Assembly: GCF_022539505.1 (NCBI RefSeq)
Contig: NC_061514.1
Location: 219,937,837 to 220,001,836 of the forward strand
Direction of reading: 5' to 3'
DNA: 64,000 nt
Origin: Lolium rigidum
Taxonomy: Eukaryota; Streptophyta; Magnoliopsida; Poales; Poaceae
Part shown: piece by piece, positions 23,419 through 34,548 of the stretch
Layout of the letters: each line of letters starts with the position of its first letter
Numbering within the stretch: the stretch's first letter is position 1
Position numbers and translations under genes: made by a program
Notes under the pieces: model-generated
What the model saw: only the letters and a program-made list of their open reading frames with translations
What the model was told of the DNA's origin: nothing
Database searches by the model: none

Positions 23419-26400
23419 TCACTGGTATAAAGGAGATGAGCTCTCCGGAGCTGATGCTTGAGTGGCAGGTACTTCAGGGGCTTCTGGGGCAGTTGGAGCT
23501 GGCTCTGGGGCACCGGCAGCAGGTTCCTCGGACGCGTCCGCCTCGGCTTCGGCCTCGCCCTCCCCGGTTTCCTCATCCTCCTCCTCCTCTTCATCGTCGG
23601 TAAATACCTCTTTGAGGTTAGCCGGAGGGGGGATGAAGGTACTAGTGGTGGCGTAGCTGGCAATTTCGTAGGCCCTGGCGCGCGCGGCGTCTTTCTCTGG
23701 ATCCTTGTTGGTGGTGGTGTCATCCCGCATGCTGTGAAGTGCATCAAGGTCCAGGCCCTCGTACCAAGAGCACGCAAAGTGCAGTGCGATGTCAGCTCCG
23801 GCACGGGCAGAAGAGTGGCGCCACTCGCTTAGCCGCCGGCTTGTTTCCTGGAGGCGCTCGGCGATGAGGTTTCTCTTATCCGGAACGGGCTCATCGGGCC
23901 AGAGGCTCTTGAAGGCAGTGATAGCAGCACGAGGCAGTAAGCCAAGGGTCCGGTCGACGGTGCGCATATGAGTAATCCTGCTGTACATCGCGATGAGGCG
24001 GTCCTTGGTGGTCCAGGGGAGTTTGGCGTCGACCACTTGCTCGATCCGGCTTTGGCAACAGCCTCCTCGGCGAGGATCTAGGAATCTGGAAAGAGCTCTG
24101 GGCAAAGATTAAAAGAGACAACTGTAAGAACAAGCCGGTATATGAGTCAACCGGTGAAAACTCGAAAGCTTATAAGCAAGAGAAAAGAAGCTTACTCAGA
24201 GCCTTGGCCTTAGTATCCTTGACCATGTCCTCGATGCCGGTCAGGTAAACCTGAACTGCTTCAAGGTGCTCCTTCTCCTCCTGCAGCTGCTTCCGCGCCT
24301 CCTCTAGCTCCCGGCGAAGTTGCTCCTCTGCCTCGACAAACTGCTTCCGGGTTTCCTCCACCTGGGCTTTGCCGGTGCTGATGGCCTTCTGCACCGCCCT
24401 GACATGCTCCAACCCAGCCTGGATCAGTTGATCCTTAAGCTTAGTGGTTTCTTCCCGCTGGGCCTGGAGCTCGCGCTGGTGCTGGACCACAAGCTCATCC
24501 CGGGCAGCTGAAATCCGGAAGGCATGGGTTTAATACAAAAGATAACAAGTGAAAAAACAAACCGTCGAGCGTGACTTACCCTTGAGCGCAGCAACTTAGG
24601 CGGTGAGGTCCTCCGCGGAAGCTTCCGGCAGAGCAGCTACGCAACAAGATACTTGTTATAAAGGTTTATCAAAGGCAGGAACCGGTACCAAAGAAACCGG
24701 TGGATTAAGCGAACCTTGGCACTTATTGTGGTCGAGCTGGAGGGCGGCGAACGCCTCATTTAGGCTCTGGTGCTCCCACAACAGCTCTTCAAAGACCTGC
24801 TTCCGGGTGTCCAACACGCTTTGCAAAAGTAAAAACATCGTAAGCTATGCCGGTTTCTTTCAGTTTCGCGCTAAGTACTTCGTGCTTAACCCGAAACTCG
24901 GGGACTAGCTATGCCGATATTTGTAGTTTCGTGCTAAGTACTTCGTGCTTAACCCGAAACTCGGGGATTAGCTATACCGTTTTTTTGCAGTTTCGCGCTA
25001 AGTACTTCGTGCTTGACCCGAAACTCGGGGACTAGCTATGCCGGTTTTTTAAGAAAGTTTCGCGCTAAGTACTGCATGCTTAACCCGAAACTCGGGGACT
25101 GAGGATATATCTACAGATTCTGAAGGTAAAACGGTTTCGGTTTAAGAAAAAATTCAGTTTCGGTAAGATATCTTACCAGCACATTGCCGTTGGCGTCGTG
25201 CCAAGCGTTGTCGAACTCCTTTACGGCTTGTTTAAGCCGGCTGAAGTGCTGCACAATGCTGCAGCGGCCGCGCGGGTCGAGCTTCGCCCTTCCGTCCTTG
25301 CCAACGCCAAGAGTGGCGTCGGTAAGATCGGCGTGGTTCCACCGGTCCACGAGCTGCTGCAGTGCACCCAGGGTGGCGCCGCTGCGGTTCAGCTCCACCA
25401 CCCGGCCGAGCTGAGCCGAAACCTAATCACCGGCGGCTACGGCAGCACGCCCGGTATGAAGGACAAGAGGTTGGGCCTGGGAGCTGGAGGCAGGGGCCGT
25501 CGCTGCCTTAGTCGCGGCAGTGAGCTGCTCAGCGGTTACCATGGCGCCCTCTGTCGGGCTCGGGCGCGGTGCAGGAGGTGCCTTGTCGCTAGGCGCCGGC
25601 GTCGGAGCGGCTGCACTCTTAACCAGCGAAGAGGTGGCTGCTGAAGCCTTGGAGGGGGAAGCGGTTGCTTTCTTCTTTTTCTTTTGAAGGACGGGCAGAA
25701 CCAGAGGTTCCGGCCGCCCGGCATCGTCTGAGCCGGCGCCCATGTTGCTGGCGCCGGTATCTTCAAAGTCAGGAGGGGAGATGAAGTCCTCCTCCATGCG
25801 GGAGTGTGTTGGTTTAGGGGTCGCGCGCCCCGAATTTGTTTTACCTCCCCGAGGGGAGGATGTTGCTTTGCCGGCACCAGAAGGTGCCGAACTTTGACGA
25901 GGAGGAGGTGTGGCTCTTCCGGTGTCTGCGGGGGTCTCAGGCCTCATTCCGGGCGCGCTCCTGGTAAGTTCCAGGGCGGGTCTGTAAGAACGAAAGAGAT
26001 AAAGTTAGCAGTGAAGATGGAAAAGAACAAAGGTGGAATCCAAAAAAGTATGGAGAAAGAGTTTACTCGGAGGCGACCGGGATAGCATTCATGCGCTTCC
26101 TCGAGGGGCCCGAAGATGGAAAAGAACAAAGGTGGAACCTCGCTGGGGCCAGCATCAGTTGCCGGGGCCTTCCGGACTCTGGAAGAATGGGATCTCTCCC
26201 ACTCGGGACCCACCTCAGCGGCAAGGGGAGTCACATGCTCATTAACCTGAGGGTTCCGGTCAGCTGAAGATGGCCTCACAAAGAAAAGTTATAAGTCAAA
26301 GAAAGCGGATGAAATACCTCGAGGACAACAACGTCGTCGTCGGTATCATAAGCAATGTCCGGGTTCTGAGCAGGAAGGTTACCGGGGCGCCGGGAGTGCG

Positions 26401-28145
26401 TCGGACCCATCTTATGCTTGTTCCCAACCACGTAAGGATCCGGATCCTCCTTGTCCAAGGGACGCTTGCCCGTGAAGGACGCCGGTACCTTAGTAGCGAT
26501 GCGAGGGAAGCGCTCCAGTGCCTGGAAAAAAGCAAGTTAGTTTACATGTCAAAAGTATACCGGAAACGTTATTCCGGATTCCCCATGTGCTTACTTCAGA
26601 AGAAGGGGGCGGTTGCGGCTAAGGGGTTGGAGGCCCCACGTCCACTCCACCGGCATCTCAGTTTGGCAAATCTGTTTGGCCTTGAGGACCACATCAGACT
26701 TGCTCAAGCCGAAGCTGGTGATCCTTATTGGATCCCTCCGGCCGCGCATTTGGCCTATCTTATGGACCTGGCGCTGTAAAGGTAGGACCCGACGCGAGAC
26801 GAACGCCCAGATAATATCATCAGAGCAGATGTCGGTGTTCTTGTTGAGGTCCCTCATGAACCGGATAATCCGGTTAGTCTCCACATGGGTCTCCTTCGGA
26901 TTGAATCTCCAGTTGGCTTGGGAGGGTGCGCCAGGGGCGTATGCTGGCAGATTGATGAAGTCGGCGGGCCCGGTATTCTTCACGTAGAAAAAAGTTTGCT
27001 GCCAGGCGCGGCAGGATTCCAAGACGGAAAACCGGTAGAAGGGGCTCCCCCGGCGGAGTGTATCAATGCACGCCCCGCACTGAACTGGGGGTTTGGGGTT
27101 CGGCAGCTTCGTATCTTGGATCGAGTTGATCCGAAGATTATAGAAGCGAGAAAAAGTATCGACGGTGGGAAGGAGCACAATGAAGGCCTCCATGAAAGAA
27201 ACGTAACAGGAGAGGTAGAAGATGGCGTTGCCGGGAAGGTGGTGAGGCTGGAGCTCGTAGAAGTCCAGAAATCGGCGGAAGAAGTCCGTCGCCAGGAGGC
27301 CAAAGCCGCGTTCAAATGGGCGGCAAAGACCACGTGTTCGCCCTCCTCAGGCACGGGCTCCAGCTCTTCGCCGGGAATCCGGTAGGATACCTCTGCCGGT
27401 ATCCTCCTGGACCGGTAGAGCCAGTCAATCTCAGCTTGTTTAACATCGGAGCCCTTCCAGGCTCCGCGAGTGTATGCAGCCAGATTCACGCCGGAAGCCT
27501 GGCCTGAGCTGCTGGCTTCCTGGCCCCATCCAGAATCTTCTTCCGGGGCGCCGGAACCTTCGTCCATCCGGGCGAGTTCTTCTTCAAGCTCGTCGGATTC
27601 TTGGGCCACGGAAGGCTCCTCCCCCAAGGATATCTCGGGGGATTCGCTAAACCGGGTCACTCCGGAAAGCTGCCCTTCGCTCTCTTCAGAAGACATTTCC
27701 CTAAGTGCGGTGACAAACTAAAAACAAGTTTCCTCAAATCTACCTCCTCGCGAAGATCTACGCAAGAGAGGAAACGAAAAGAAAAAGGGTATAAATACCC
27801 TACCGCATTCGAGAAGAACAGTAAAGGGAGAAGGGAGCCATATCTGAGAAACTAACCTGAGGACGGTGGCGGAAGTCCTGAGGGTCGACGGGCCCGAGGG
27901 TTCGATGGAGTTCGTCGAGGAGGCGGTCGATGGCGGTGAATGGCGAGGCAGAATCGGGCGCGGCGGTGCGTCCCTCGGCTGAGGAAGAGTGGCGCTGCGC
28001 AATCTTGACGAAGAAGACCGAGCGAGCTCCGCAATGCGCTCCAACGGAGTTTTGCCGGAGATCTAGGACGCAGCGGCGAGCGGCGGCGCCGAGATTTCGA
28101 CTGGCAGGGGCGCAGAAATCTTGAGGGGAGACGAAGTGAGACCAT
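23419..28145 (-). pseudogene. Antisense multi-exon gene of the Tat-like element (Transposase_28-like)
   Basis: The gene starts with a TATA box at 28170-28179, a 5' untranslated exon, and a 156-base GT-AG intron (27701-27856) before ATG at 27696 (MSSEESEGQ). The main exon contains GVNLAAYTRGAWKGSDV, IDWLYRSRRIP, RFYNLRINSIQD, CRAWQQTFFYVKN, ADFINLPAY and LPLQRQVHKIGQM. From memory this is the 'putative gypsy type transposon' family (PF04195). One base seems lost in a T run at 27314-27316 and another in a C run near 26605. A 73-base intron follows (26522-26594). Later exons give a Ser/Ala/Pro-rich part (25947-25423), coiled-coil segments (25401-25111, 24838-24656, 24490-24170) and an acidic last exon (24096-23419, acceptor at 24097-24098) ending in LYQ. 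Function is unknown; the frameshifts make this copy non-functional. Confidence 0.75.
24843..25101. repeat. Four tandem copies of a ~64-bp unit
   Basis: Units starting AGCTATGCC (or AGCTATACC) begin at 24843, 24907, 24970 and 25034. Each contains GCTAAGTACTTCGTGCTTAA and ACCCGAAACTCGGGGA. They lie between two coiled-coil exons of the antisense gene, that is, in an intron. Confidence 0.9.
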
Positions 28146-28169
28146 GGGGGGCGACGAGGAACCGTCGCA

Positions 28170-28179
28170 CCCTTATATG
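28170..28179 (-). promoter_or_regulatory. TATA box of the antisense gene
   Basis: The minus strand reads CCATATAAGG, about 475 bases upstream of the first coding ATG (27696), with a spliceable untranslated leader in between. It lies inside the element, outside the LTR. Confidence 0.6.
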
Positions 28180-28614
28180 GAGAAGAGGGTCGTGGGCCGA
28201 AAACGGCCAGGCCCGCACCGCTTCGCCTCGTGGGCCACCATGTGGCGCCGAAGTACAAGCGCCGCAAGAGGTTGCCACATGGGAGACCACTAAGATCCAC
28301 TGCGGCACATTAACTGCGCACGGGAGTCGAAGGATTGGACGTCTGACACCGGTGCGTCAGGTACAGGGCGCATGTCTCTGACAGGCACAAACTTCGGGAT
28401 ATTCTCGACTTCGTCGACGCCAGCCTTAAAGCCAAAGAAACCGGCGAGAAGAAGCCGGAGATGTTCGGTGGAGGCCGTTTGGCTAAGTGGATTCGCCAAG
28501 GTGCCGGATGAGTTTAAATGGAAACCGGAAGGATTAATCCGGTACGTTTGGAGTAGGAACCTGGCATGGCCCGTCGGATAGAATCCGCCGGACTATACCA
28601 GCTTCGGGGACTAA

Positions 28615-29372
28615 TGTCGGGGGAATGGCCCCCGGTAGGCCAAGACTATGGCACGTTGGCCATAATATAGTAGTGGTAAACCAGATCAAAGAGTGATCCG
28701 GAATCTAAAGTTAAGTTCAGCTAACCGGAGTTGGTACGAACCGGTATCCCCAGAGTGGTATACCGAAGTACCGGCTCTAAGAGCTTGTGTGGCTAAGTAC
28801 AAAGCTACCGGAGCTCGGAAGAAAAGGTACCGGGAAACCGGTACCAGGGGTCACTGTAGCCTGTCGGCACTTTGTTCAAAGATTCCACCAAGGACTAAAG
28901 GACAAGGATGAGCGAAGCACTTCAGCTTTAAACAAAGTCCTGGCGCCAAAGCAGAAGATGACGTAAAAGATACTGGAGGAGGTCATCGCTCCCTGATTAA
29001 AGTCATAACCGGTGCCAGGAGGGCCAAAGTAGCTTTATAAAGTAGCTTAGCTCATCCTAGATTCCATTAGGGTTTCTTCTCTTGTAAGCCACCCTCTCCC
29101 CTATATAAGGAGAGGGGGCACACCCCTGCGCGAGACGACAGATAGATGCATAGATAGACGGATCGATCTAGAGAGATTAGGCTGTTAAGCAGCAAGTAGA
29201 AGGAAGCTTGTACTATACATCTTCAACCTCTGGCCAAGGGCCGAGTTAAGGAATACATACCGGTTTCTTTCCTCCTTTTCCCTGTTAACAAAACCCTCCC
29301 CTGGATCCTCTAGCGCACATTCGGCCCCAACTTAAGCCATCCTATGGTATCTGTTGTTACCCCACGACGACA
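28615..29372 (+). repeat. 3' LTR of the Tat-like element, 758 bp
   Basis: It begins TGTCGGGGGAATGGCCCCCG after a short purine-rich stretch (CTTCGGGGACTAA) and ends CCCCACGACGACA at 29372, where gag coding sequence of element H begins. The first bases form a small inverted repeat (GGGGG-AATGG-CCCCC). It contains a TATA box at 29101. Confidence 0.8.
29101..29108 (+). promoter_or_regulatory. TATA box of the Tat-like LTR
   Basis: CTATATAAGG in the context of a CT/GA-rich block is a classical plant core promoter and sits in the second half of the LTR as expected for U3/R. Confidence 0.7.
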
Positions 29373-30072
29373 ACCTATCTACTGTCAGGACGGCATCATG
29401 GTGGGAGAATGTTGTTGCAGTACATCCTCTAGACAGGGTGTTCACATGGGAAGAATTTAAGAAGAACGGGATGCTCATGTTCCGGAAAGCGTGGTGGAGT
29501 TAAAGAAGAGATAGTTTGATGAACTACAACAGAACGCTGCATCAATCATGCAGTATGTTCGTGATTTCAATAGACTGTCAAGTTTTGCACCCGAGGAGGT
29601 GAACTCGGATGAAAAGAGGAAAAAGAGGTTTATGAAAGGACTGAACCCTTATATGAAGATGAAACTGAGGTTGGCACGGACTGCAGAATTCCAGGAACTG
29701 ATTGACTCGGCAATCACTTTCGAGGATGACTATAGGAAGGTCCAAGAGGATAGGAGGAGGAGGGCTCGTATCGAGCCAAGGAATTACCCAGTTACTAAAC
29801 CAACACCAGACAGGAGTTTCAAACCATGGTTCCGACCTACCGGTAATCAATACAATCGTGGAGGTCCGAATCAGAACCCAAGGAACCAGATCATCTGCCA
29901 CATCTGTGGGCAGAAAGGACATGTACATAAGGACCGTCAGAAGCCTAGGATCATATGTTATGGTTGTGGGCAAGAGGGACACATCAAGCCTGAGTGTCCG
30001 AACAAGGCATCGTGGAGTGGACAGAACTCGGGAGGAGGACGAGCTGGAGGCGGAAACAACAACAAAAACCGC

Positions 30073-30110
<38 letters not shown>

Positions 30111-30281
30111 CTGCAACAACAACAACAACAACAACAACCGCAACAACGACAACAAGATGGGCAAACCGTATGGAAAGTTGAATTGCACAACCTTGGAACA
30201 AGCTGGAGAGTGGGATCAAGCAGTCTTAGGTACGCTTAGCATTCTTACTCATCCTGGCAAAGTATTATTTGATACGGGAGC
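29373..30281 (+). pseudogene. gag: gag of chromovirus H, left piece, interrupted by E1
   Basis: The region opens inside the capsid domain (WWENVVAVHP, TWEEFKK). It frameshifts near 29480 and has a TAG stop just before FDELQQNAASIMQ. From 29548 the frame is open: FNRLSSFAPEEV, KRFMKGLNPYMKM, FEDDYRKVQ. Two zinc knuckles follow. The first (CHICGQKGHVHKDR) lacks its last Cys; the second (CYGCGQEGHIKPEC) is complete. A poly-Asn tract comes next, then ILTHPGKVLFDTGA, the start of the aspartic protease. E1 is inserted within the codon after DTG; coding continues at 44718. The 5' part is missing because the Tat-like element is inserted at 29372. Confidence 0.85.
30055..30155 (+). repeat. AAC trinucleotide microsatellite in gag of H
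   Basis: A run of about 100 bases of nearly pure AAC, with a few CGC/TGC interruptions, encodes a poly-asparagine linker between the second zinc knuckle and the protease. It lies in the open frame, so length changes by whole codons would be tolerated. Confidence 0.95.
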
Positions 30282-30817
30282 TGTGGGGACCCCGGACTAC
30301 ATGTCCGAAATACCCTGTTATGTATTCCTCTCACGACCCCATGATCAGTCTGCCGTGAGAACATAACCGAACTGAATATCCAGAATACGACATCCATTAC
30401 AAGTACCGAATAAATAGTCTTACAACAATAGGGTCACATGACCCAGTCTTACACAAATGCCACCTCGGGCAAGTTCACACAAACATAGCAACGGATACAC
30501 GTCGTCATCGTCGGGCCCAAGTCATGCCTTTAGACCTACAGGAAGCTGTCTTGGAGATCGTCCTAGGTCGCATAGTCGTCCTGGTAGCCACCGTCATCTT
30601 CATAGTCCTCCTCATAGTCTGGCCAAGTAAATAGCCAGGGACAAAGCCGTGAGTACATTTGGAATTGTACTCGCAAACCATCACAAGGGGGTGCTAACAT
30701 AAGCTAACTAAAGGAACAAGAGAGGAAAGGTAGTTTCTCTTGTGGATATAGCATGCATCAATATCTCTTGTTAACATAGCATTCCGACATCTCAAGTGAA
30801 GGGAACACTATTGTTGT

Positions 30818-30965
30818 CCTATGACATCTCTATATCTTTGTTAAAGAAGATACTTCAAAAGGTAACCTATGACATCTCTATATCTTTGTTAAAGAAGAGT
30901 TAGCACCTCAATTGATGGATATGCTAGGGAAATCCTATGACATCTCTATATCTTTGTTAAAGAAG
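30818..30965. repeat. Three direct copies of a 32-bp word in the E1 LTR
   Basis: Copies at 30818-30849, 30866-30897 and 30934-30965 share CCTATGACATCTCTATATCT and the following TTGTTAAAGAAG. The same three copies are in the other LTR at about 40994, 41042 and 41110. Spacers of 16 and 36 bases differ, so this is not a simple tandem array. Confidence 0.9.
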
Positions 30966-33642
30966 AGTTCCTTTCTATGAAACATTAGTAGAGGTTCCCC
31001 ACTTTGTTATATTTTCCAGCGACCATCTCCATATGGCCGATACACACACCTTTCCGGTACCCTTCCGGTACATCCAACACAACACTTTCTTTATAAAGCC
31101 TTTGTCAAAACAAAACTCAAAGCCCAGGTTAAGGTTGACCTTTTCAACTCGTCCATGACCGCGGACGCGGCTATTCGAATAGATTTAACTCTGCAGAGTT
31201 CGCGCACTTTCCCCACAAGAACCGACAAATCTGCCGGGATCATCCCCGGTTCGACATACAAAAGTATGCGAGGTTCGGATAATCAGTCATAGTTCTACGC
31301 CCGCCTCCATTGTCATGAGTTCCTTCCCTGCGGGCTTACCCCTTCCCGGCACCCCGGCAGCATACCTCCTTATTTGAGCGTATCTCCGGCGCCACGACGG
31401 AAGACCCTCAGTAATCGTCCGGCTATAGACAACTACAGTGTATTGCCTCCTTCAGAGCGCAACCCGGCGTCAGAGGTCATCGTGACCCTCCCTAGAGAGT
31501 TGTGAAGGGGACTCATGCCAATTTCAACAGACGTCAAACTAAGCCCGTACCCACTTTGAGTAATGTGGTTGCGCAAGTAAAGTTGGTTCGGCGAACACTT
31601 ATACGCATTGCTCATTTTTCCCATAAAACCTTAACCTTCATCACTTCCTTATGTCCATCAACCATACAACACCTTTCCAACACCTTTATCAAAACCTTTG
31701 CTTTTCATAAACTTTACGCTTGAGTAAGCTTCCCTCACTCAAGGTTTTTCTCAAAACATTTACAACAAGGTAAACCTTGAGGGGTTCCCATCCTAAAGTT
31801 TCATGAGAGGAAACTACAATTATCTTCATGGCCGGATTGGCGACCATAGACTCATCAAGGGGGTTTAGGTGAGTGGCAAAAGAGAACTCACACTTACTTG
31901 AGGTAAGCATGTGCAAGTCAACAATTATCGTACTAAGCTCAGATTTTGTGACGCTAGATTACTACTTTAGGGTAGTGTAAAAATTAACCAACCTATTAGT
32001 GTTGGGCATATTCAATCCATTTTGAGAATACACCAAGACCATGGCATTGATACCTCCATACTACAAAAAGGGGGTGGTGGTGTAAGCTATTTTCTAGAAT
32101 TGAGGTATACTCAAGTTGAGTATGCAAGATAACACAAGTGGAATGGCACGGCCATGATTCCATGCATCCCAAAACCACATGACACTAGTGGAGTATCACC
32201 ACTAGGGAGTACCCCACTTGAAAACACACATAGATGACAATATAGAGAGAACAACACACATAGAAATCAAGGTGCTTTGGACATCAACAAATGACATCCA
32301 ACTAGACACCAAATCAGAGTTCAAAAGATGGCTTGCCTTGGTTGGCTTGTCCCTGGTCTTCCTCGAGATCTTCTCCAAAATCCTCCCCTTCCACTTCACC
32401 CTCGTTCGTATATAGCGTCGCAAAAGTAAACGGTACACATAATCAATACACAACATAAGAATCAAAGGGTAACTTAATAAAATATGCAAAACCTGCAGGG
32501 GAGTTTTTTGGCAGTAAATAAAGATGGGTTGTTTAATTTAAAACCAAATGGAGGTAAAGGTTTAAATAAAACAAACAAATTTTGAGCTTATCATTGCATG
32601 TGACACACATACATTCATAACCAGAGACAAAATTCTATGAACAGAGACTAATGATATTTTTCCTAGATGCATAGTAACAATCTAAGATCAACACAATTGG
32701 AATCATTCAAAAACATTTATTTTTAAATTTTTGAGACTCAAAATACTAACCAGAAACAGTGATCAAGTTTTATTTATTAAAAATCTCACACAAATCCTAA
32801 AAATACAAGGTCTGTGGCATCCGAAAGATAATTTCACATTGGTTCAAATGCAATTGGAATCACATCAATCGGAGCTACCAAACTATTTTTATCAACAAAA
32901 CAGTACACTGACAGATTTCCATTTTTAATTTACGTTAACAAAAAATTTAAACAAATAAAAAGGGCGGGAACGTCCTGGGCCGTGCGGTGCTGTGCAGATG
33001 GGCCGGCCCAGTGGGGCTCTCCGGTGGCCGGAGAGAAAAGAAAAAAAGAGAAAGGCCGGGGCCCGTGGCGGGCCAGACCAGCCGACGTGGCCATGCACGC
33101 CGACGTGGCCGTGCATGCGCCATGCGGCCGTCGGATCTGGATCGGGCGGCCTGGAGCCGTCGCGTCCACGACGTCTGCGCGGCGCTCGCCGGCGCAGAAG
33201 AGAAAGGGGCGGCCAGGGAGCTTACCGGCGGCTGGCGGTGGCGTGGCTTGGTGCAGGCGGCTTGGTGGCGTAGGCGTGCGTCGCGTGCGTGTACTGGCGG
33301 TGTTCCGGGGCGTCTGCTCCTCCTCCCACGACGTCAACTGCAGCACGAGCGGCGTCGGTTCATCGTCGGCGTCGTCGTTCTGCCGCCGATCTGCGGGTCA
33401 GGGGCAGAGAGAAGGGGTTAGGGGATGCAGGTGGGGGTGCTGGTGACGAGAGAGCAGGGAGAGAGGCGTCGACGGCGTCGCGGCGGTGACCATCTGCGCG
33501 TCACCCACGCGGTGACCGTGGCGAGCGCCTCGGCGCGTCGCAGTAGTGGCGTGGGCTGCTACTCGAGCAGCGAGGGAATGGGAGAGGCAGCCTGGCGGCG
33601 TTGCGAGTGGGGAGCTGAGGGGAGAGGAGTGCCTCTCGGTGG

Positions 33643-33653
33643 GCTTTTATAGC
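33643..33653 (-). promoter_or_regulatory. TATA box of E1 3' LTR
   Basis: The minus strand reads GCTATAAAAGC. The matching site in the other LTR (43809-43819) reads GCTATAAAATC, so one base of the box edge differs. Confidence 0.7.
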
Positions 33654-34548
33654 CAGAGAGGGGCGCGGGTAGTGGGAGGGGCGGTGGCGACGGCCAACCG
33701 GTGGCCAAGGGCTGGCGTCACGCGTCGGCCCCACCGTGACGTCGCCCTGGTGGCGTCAGCGAGGGAGGGAGCCGAGGCGGTCGCGCGGGCAGTCGAGGTT
33801 GATGGCGTGCCGTACGAGGCGACGCCATCATGTCTCCTGCCAGCGTGGCGCGCGCATGCGTTTAGGGCTAGGGTTTGGCGCGGGAGAGGGGTACTGGTGG
33901 TGTTCTGGGCCAAAAGAGAGGGGGTGGTGCGGCTGGGGCTGGGCCAGGGCAAGAGAGAGGGGTGGTGGTGTTGTCCATGGCCCGAACCAGGGAAGAAAAG
34001 AGAGGGAACAGGGAAAAGGAAAAAGAGAGGGGGCAGTTCTCCCTCTTATCTCTCGGCCAAAACCAAAAAGAGAAGAGAGAGAAGAAAAGAGGCAGGGGTA
34101 AAGAGAGAGGGGCCATGCCATTGCATGTGCCAAGGTGTGGCCAAAGTGCATGTGCACAAATGTTGGAATTTTTTTGGGAAGAGCATAAGAGGATGGTGAT
34201 GGTGTTGATGGTGTAATCCTCGGTGAGTAAGTGGTGATAGTGTAAGGAGGGGAGAGTGTTCCCCCTTATCCAAAGGTGATGCTCACACATTAGGGTTAGG
34301 GTTATAAGAGACAATGTGTACAAAAGGTGGTGTCATTTGCAGAGGTAGATCAAACCCTAAAATTTTAAAGAGAGGTGAAAGATTTTGTTGATGGTGTTGT
34401 CACATAAATTATCACACCAAGAGAAATGTTGAGTTAAGCTAGGCAAGAAACTAACCTACACTCAACCATCATTAACAAACAAAAAGTTTTTGTTGGCTCA
34501 AATTTTTAAATTGTTTTGAAGAAATGCATGTTCTGGAAAGTGTGGTAT

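Larger units (their letters stand above)
18486..29372 (+). mobile_element. Tat-like gypsy element, 5' end missing
   Basis: In plus-strand order: end of gag/protease, RT-RNase H, a second archaeal-type RNase H, integrase (to 22728), then an antisense gene (23419 to ~28145, minus) and a 3' LTR (28615-29372). A second RNase H and a large antisense ORF are characteristic of the Tat lineage in grasses. gag, primer site and 5' LTR are absent because an LTR interrupts the element at 18485. The coding region has several frameshifts and stops and cannot be functional. Confidence 0.85.

Noticed and set aside
23419..28145. Antisense gene as a captured host gene
   Set aside because: It lies at the position where Tat-lineage elements are known to carry an antisense ORF and matches remembered gypsy-type family motifs. 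A host origin is not needed.
29578..30219. Minus-strand 213-codon frame with long Val/Leu runs
   Set aside because: It is the antisense of the AAC microsatellite and of the real gag frame of H.
33546..34199. Long GC-rich open frames on the plus strand in the E1 LTR (also 43805-44266 and overlaps)
   Set aside because: They are opposite to the element, lie in a GC-rich U3/R region with open frames in nearly all six phases, differ in frame between the two LTR copies and have no recognisable domain.
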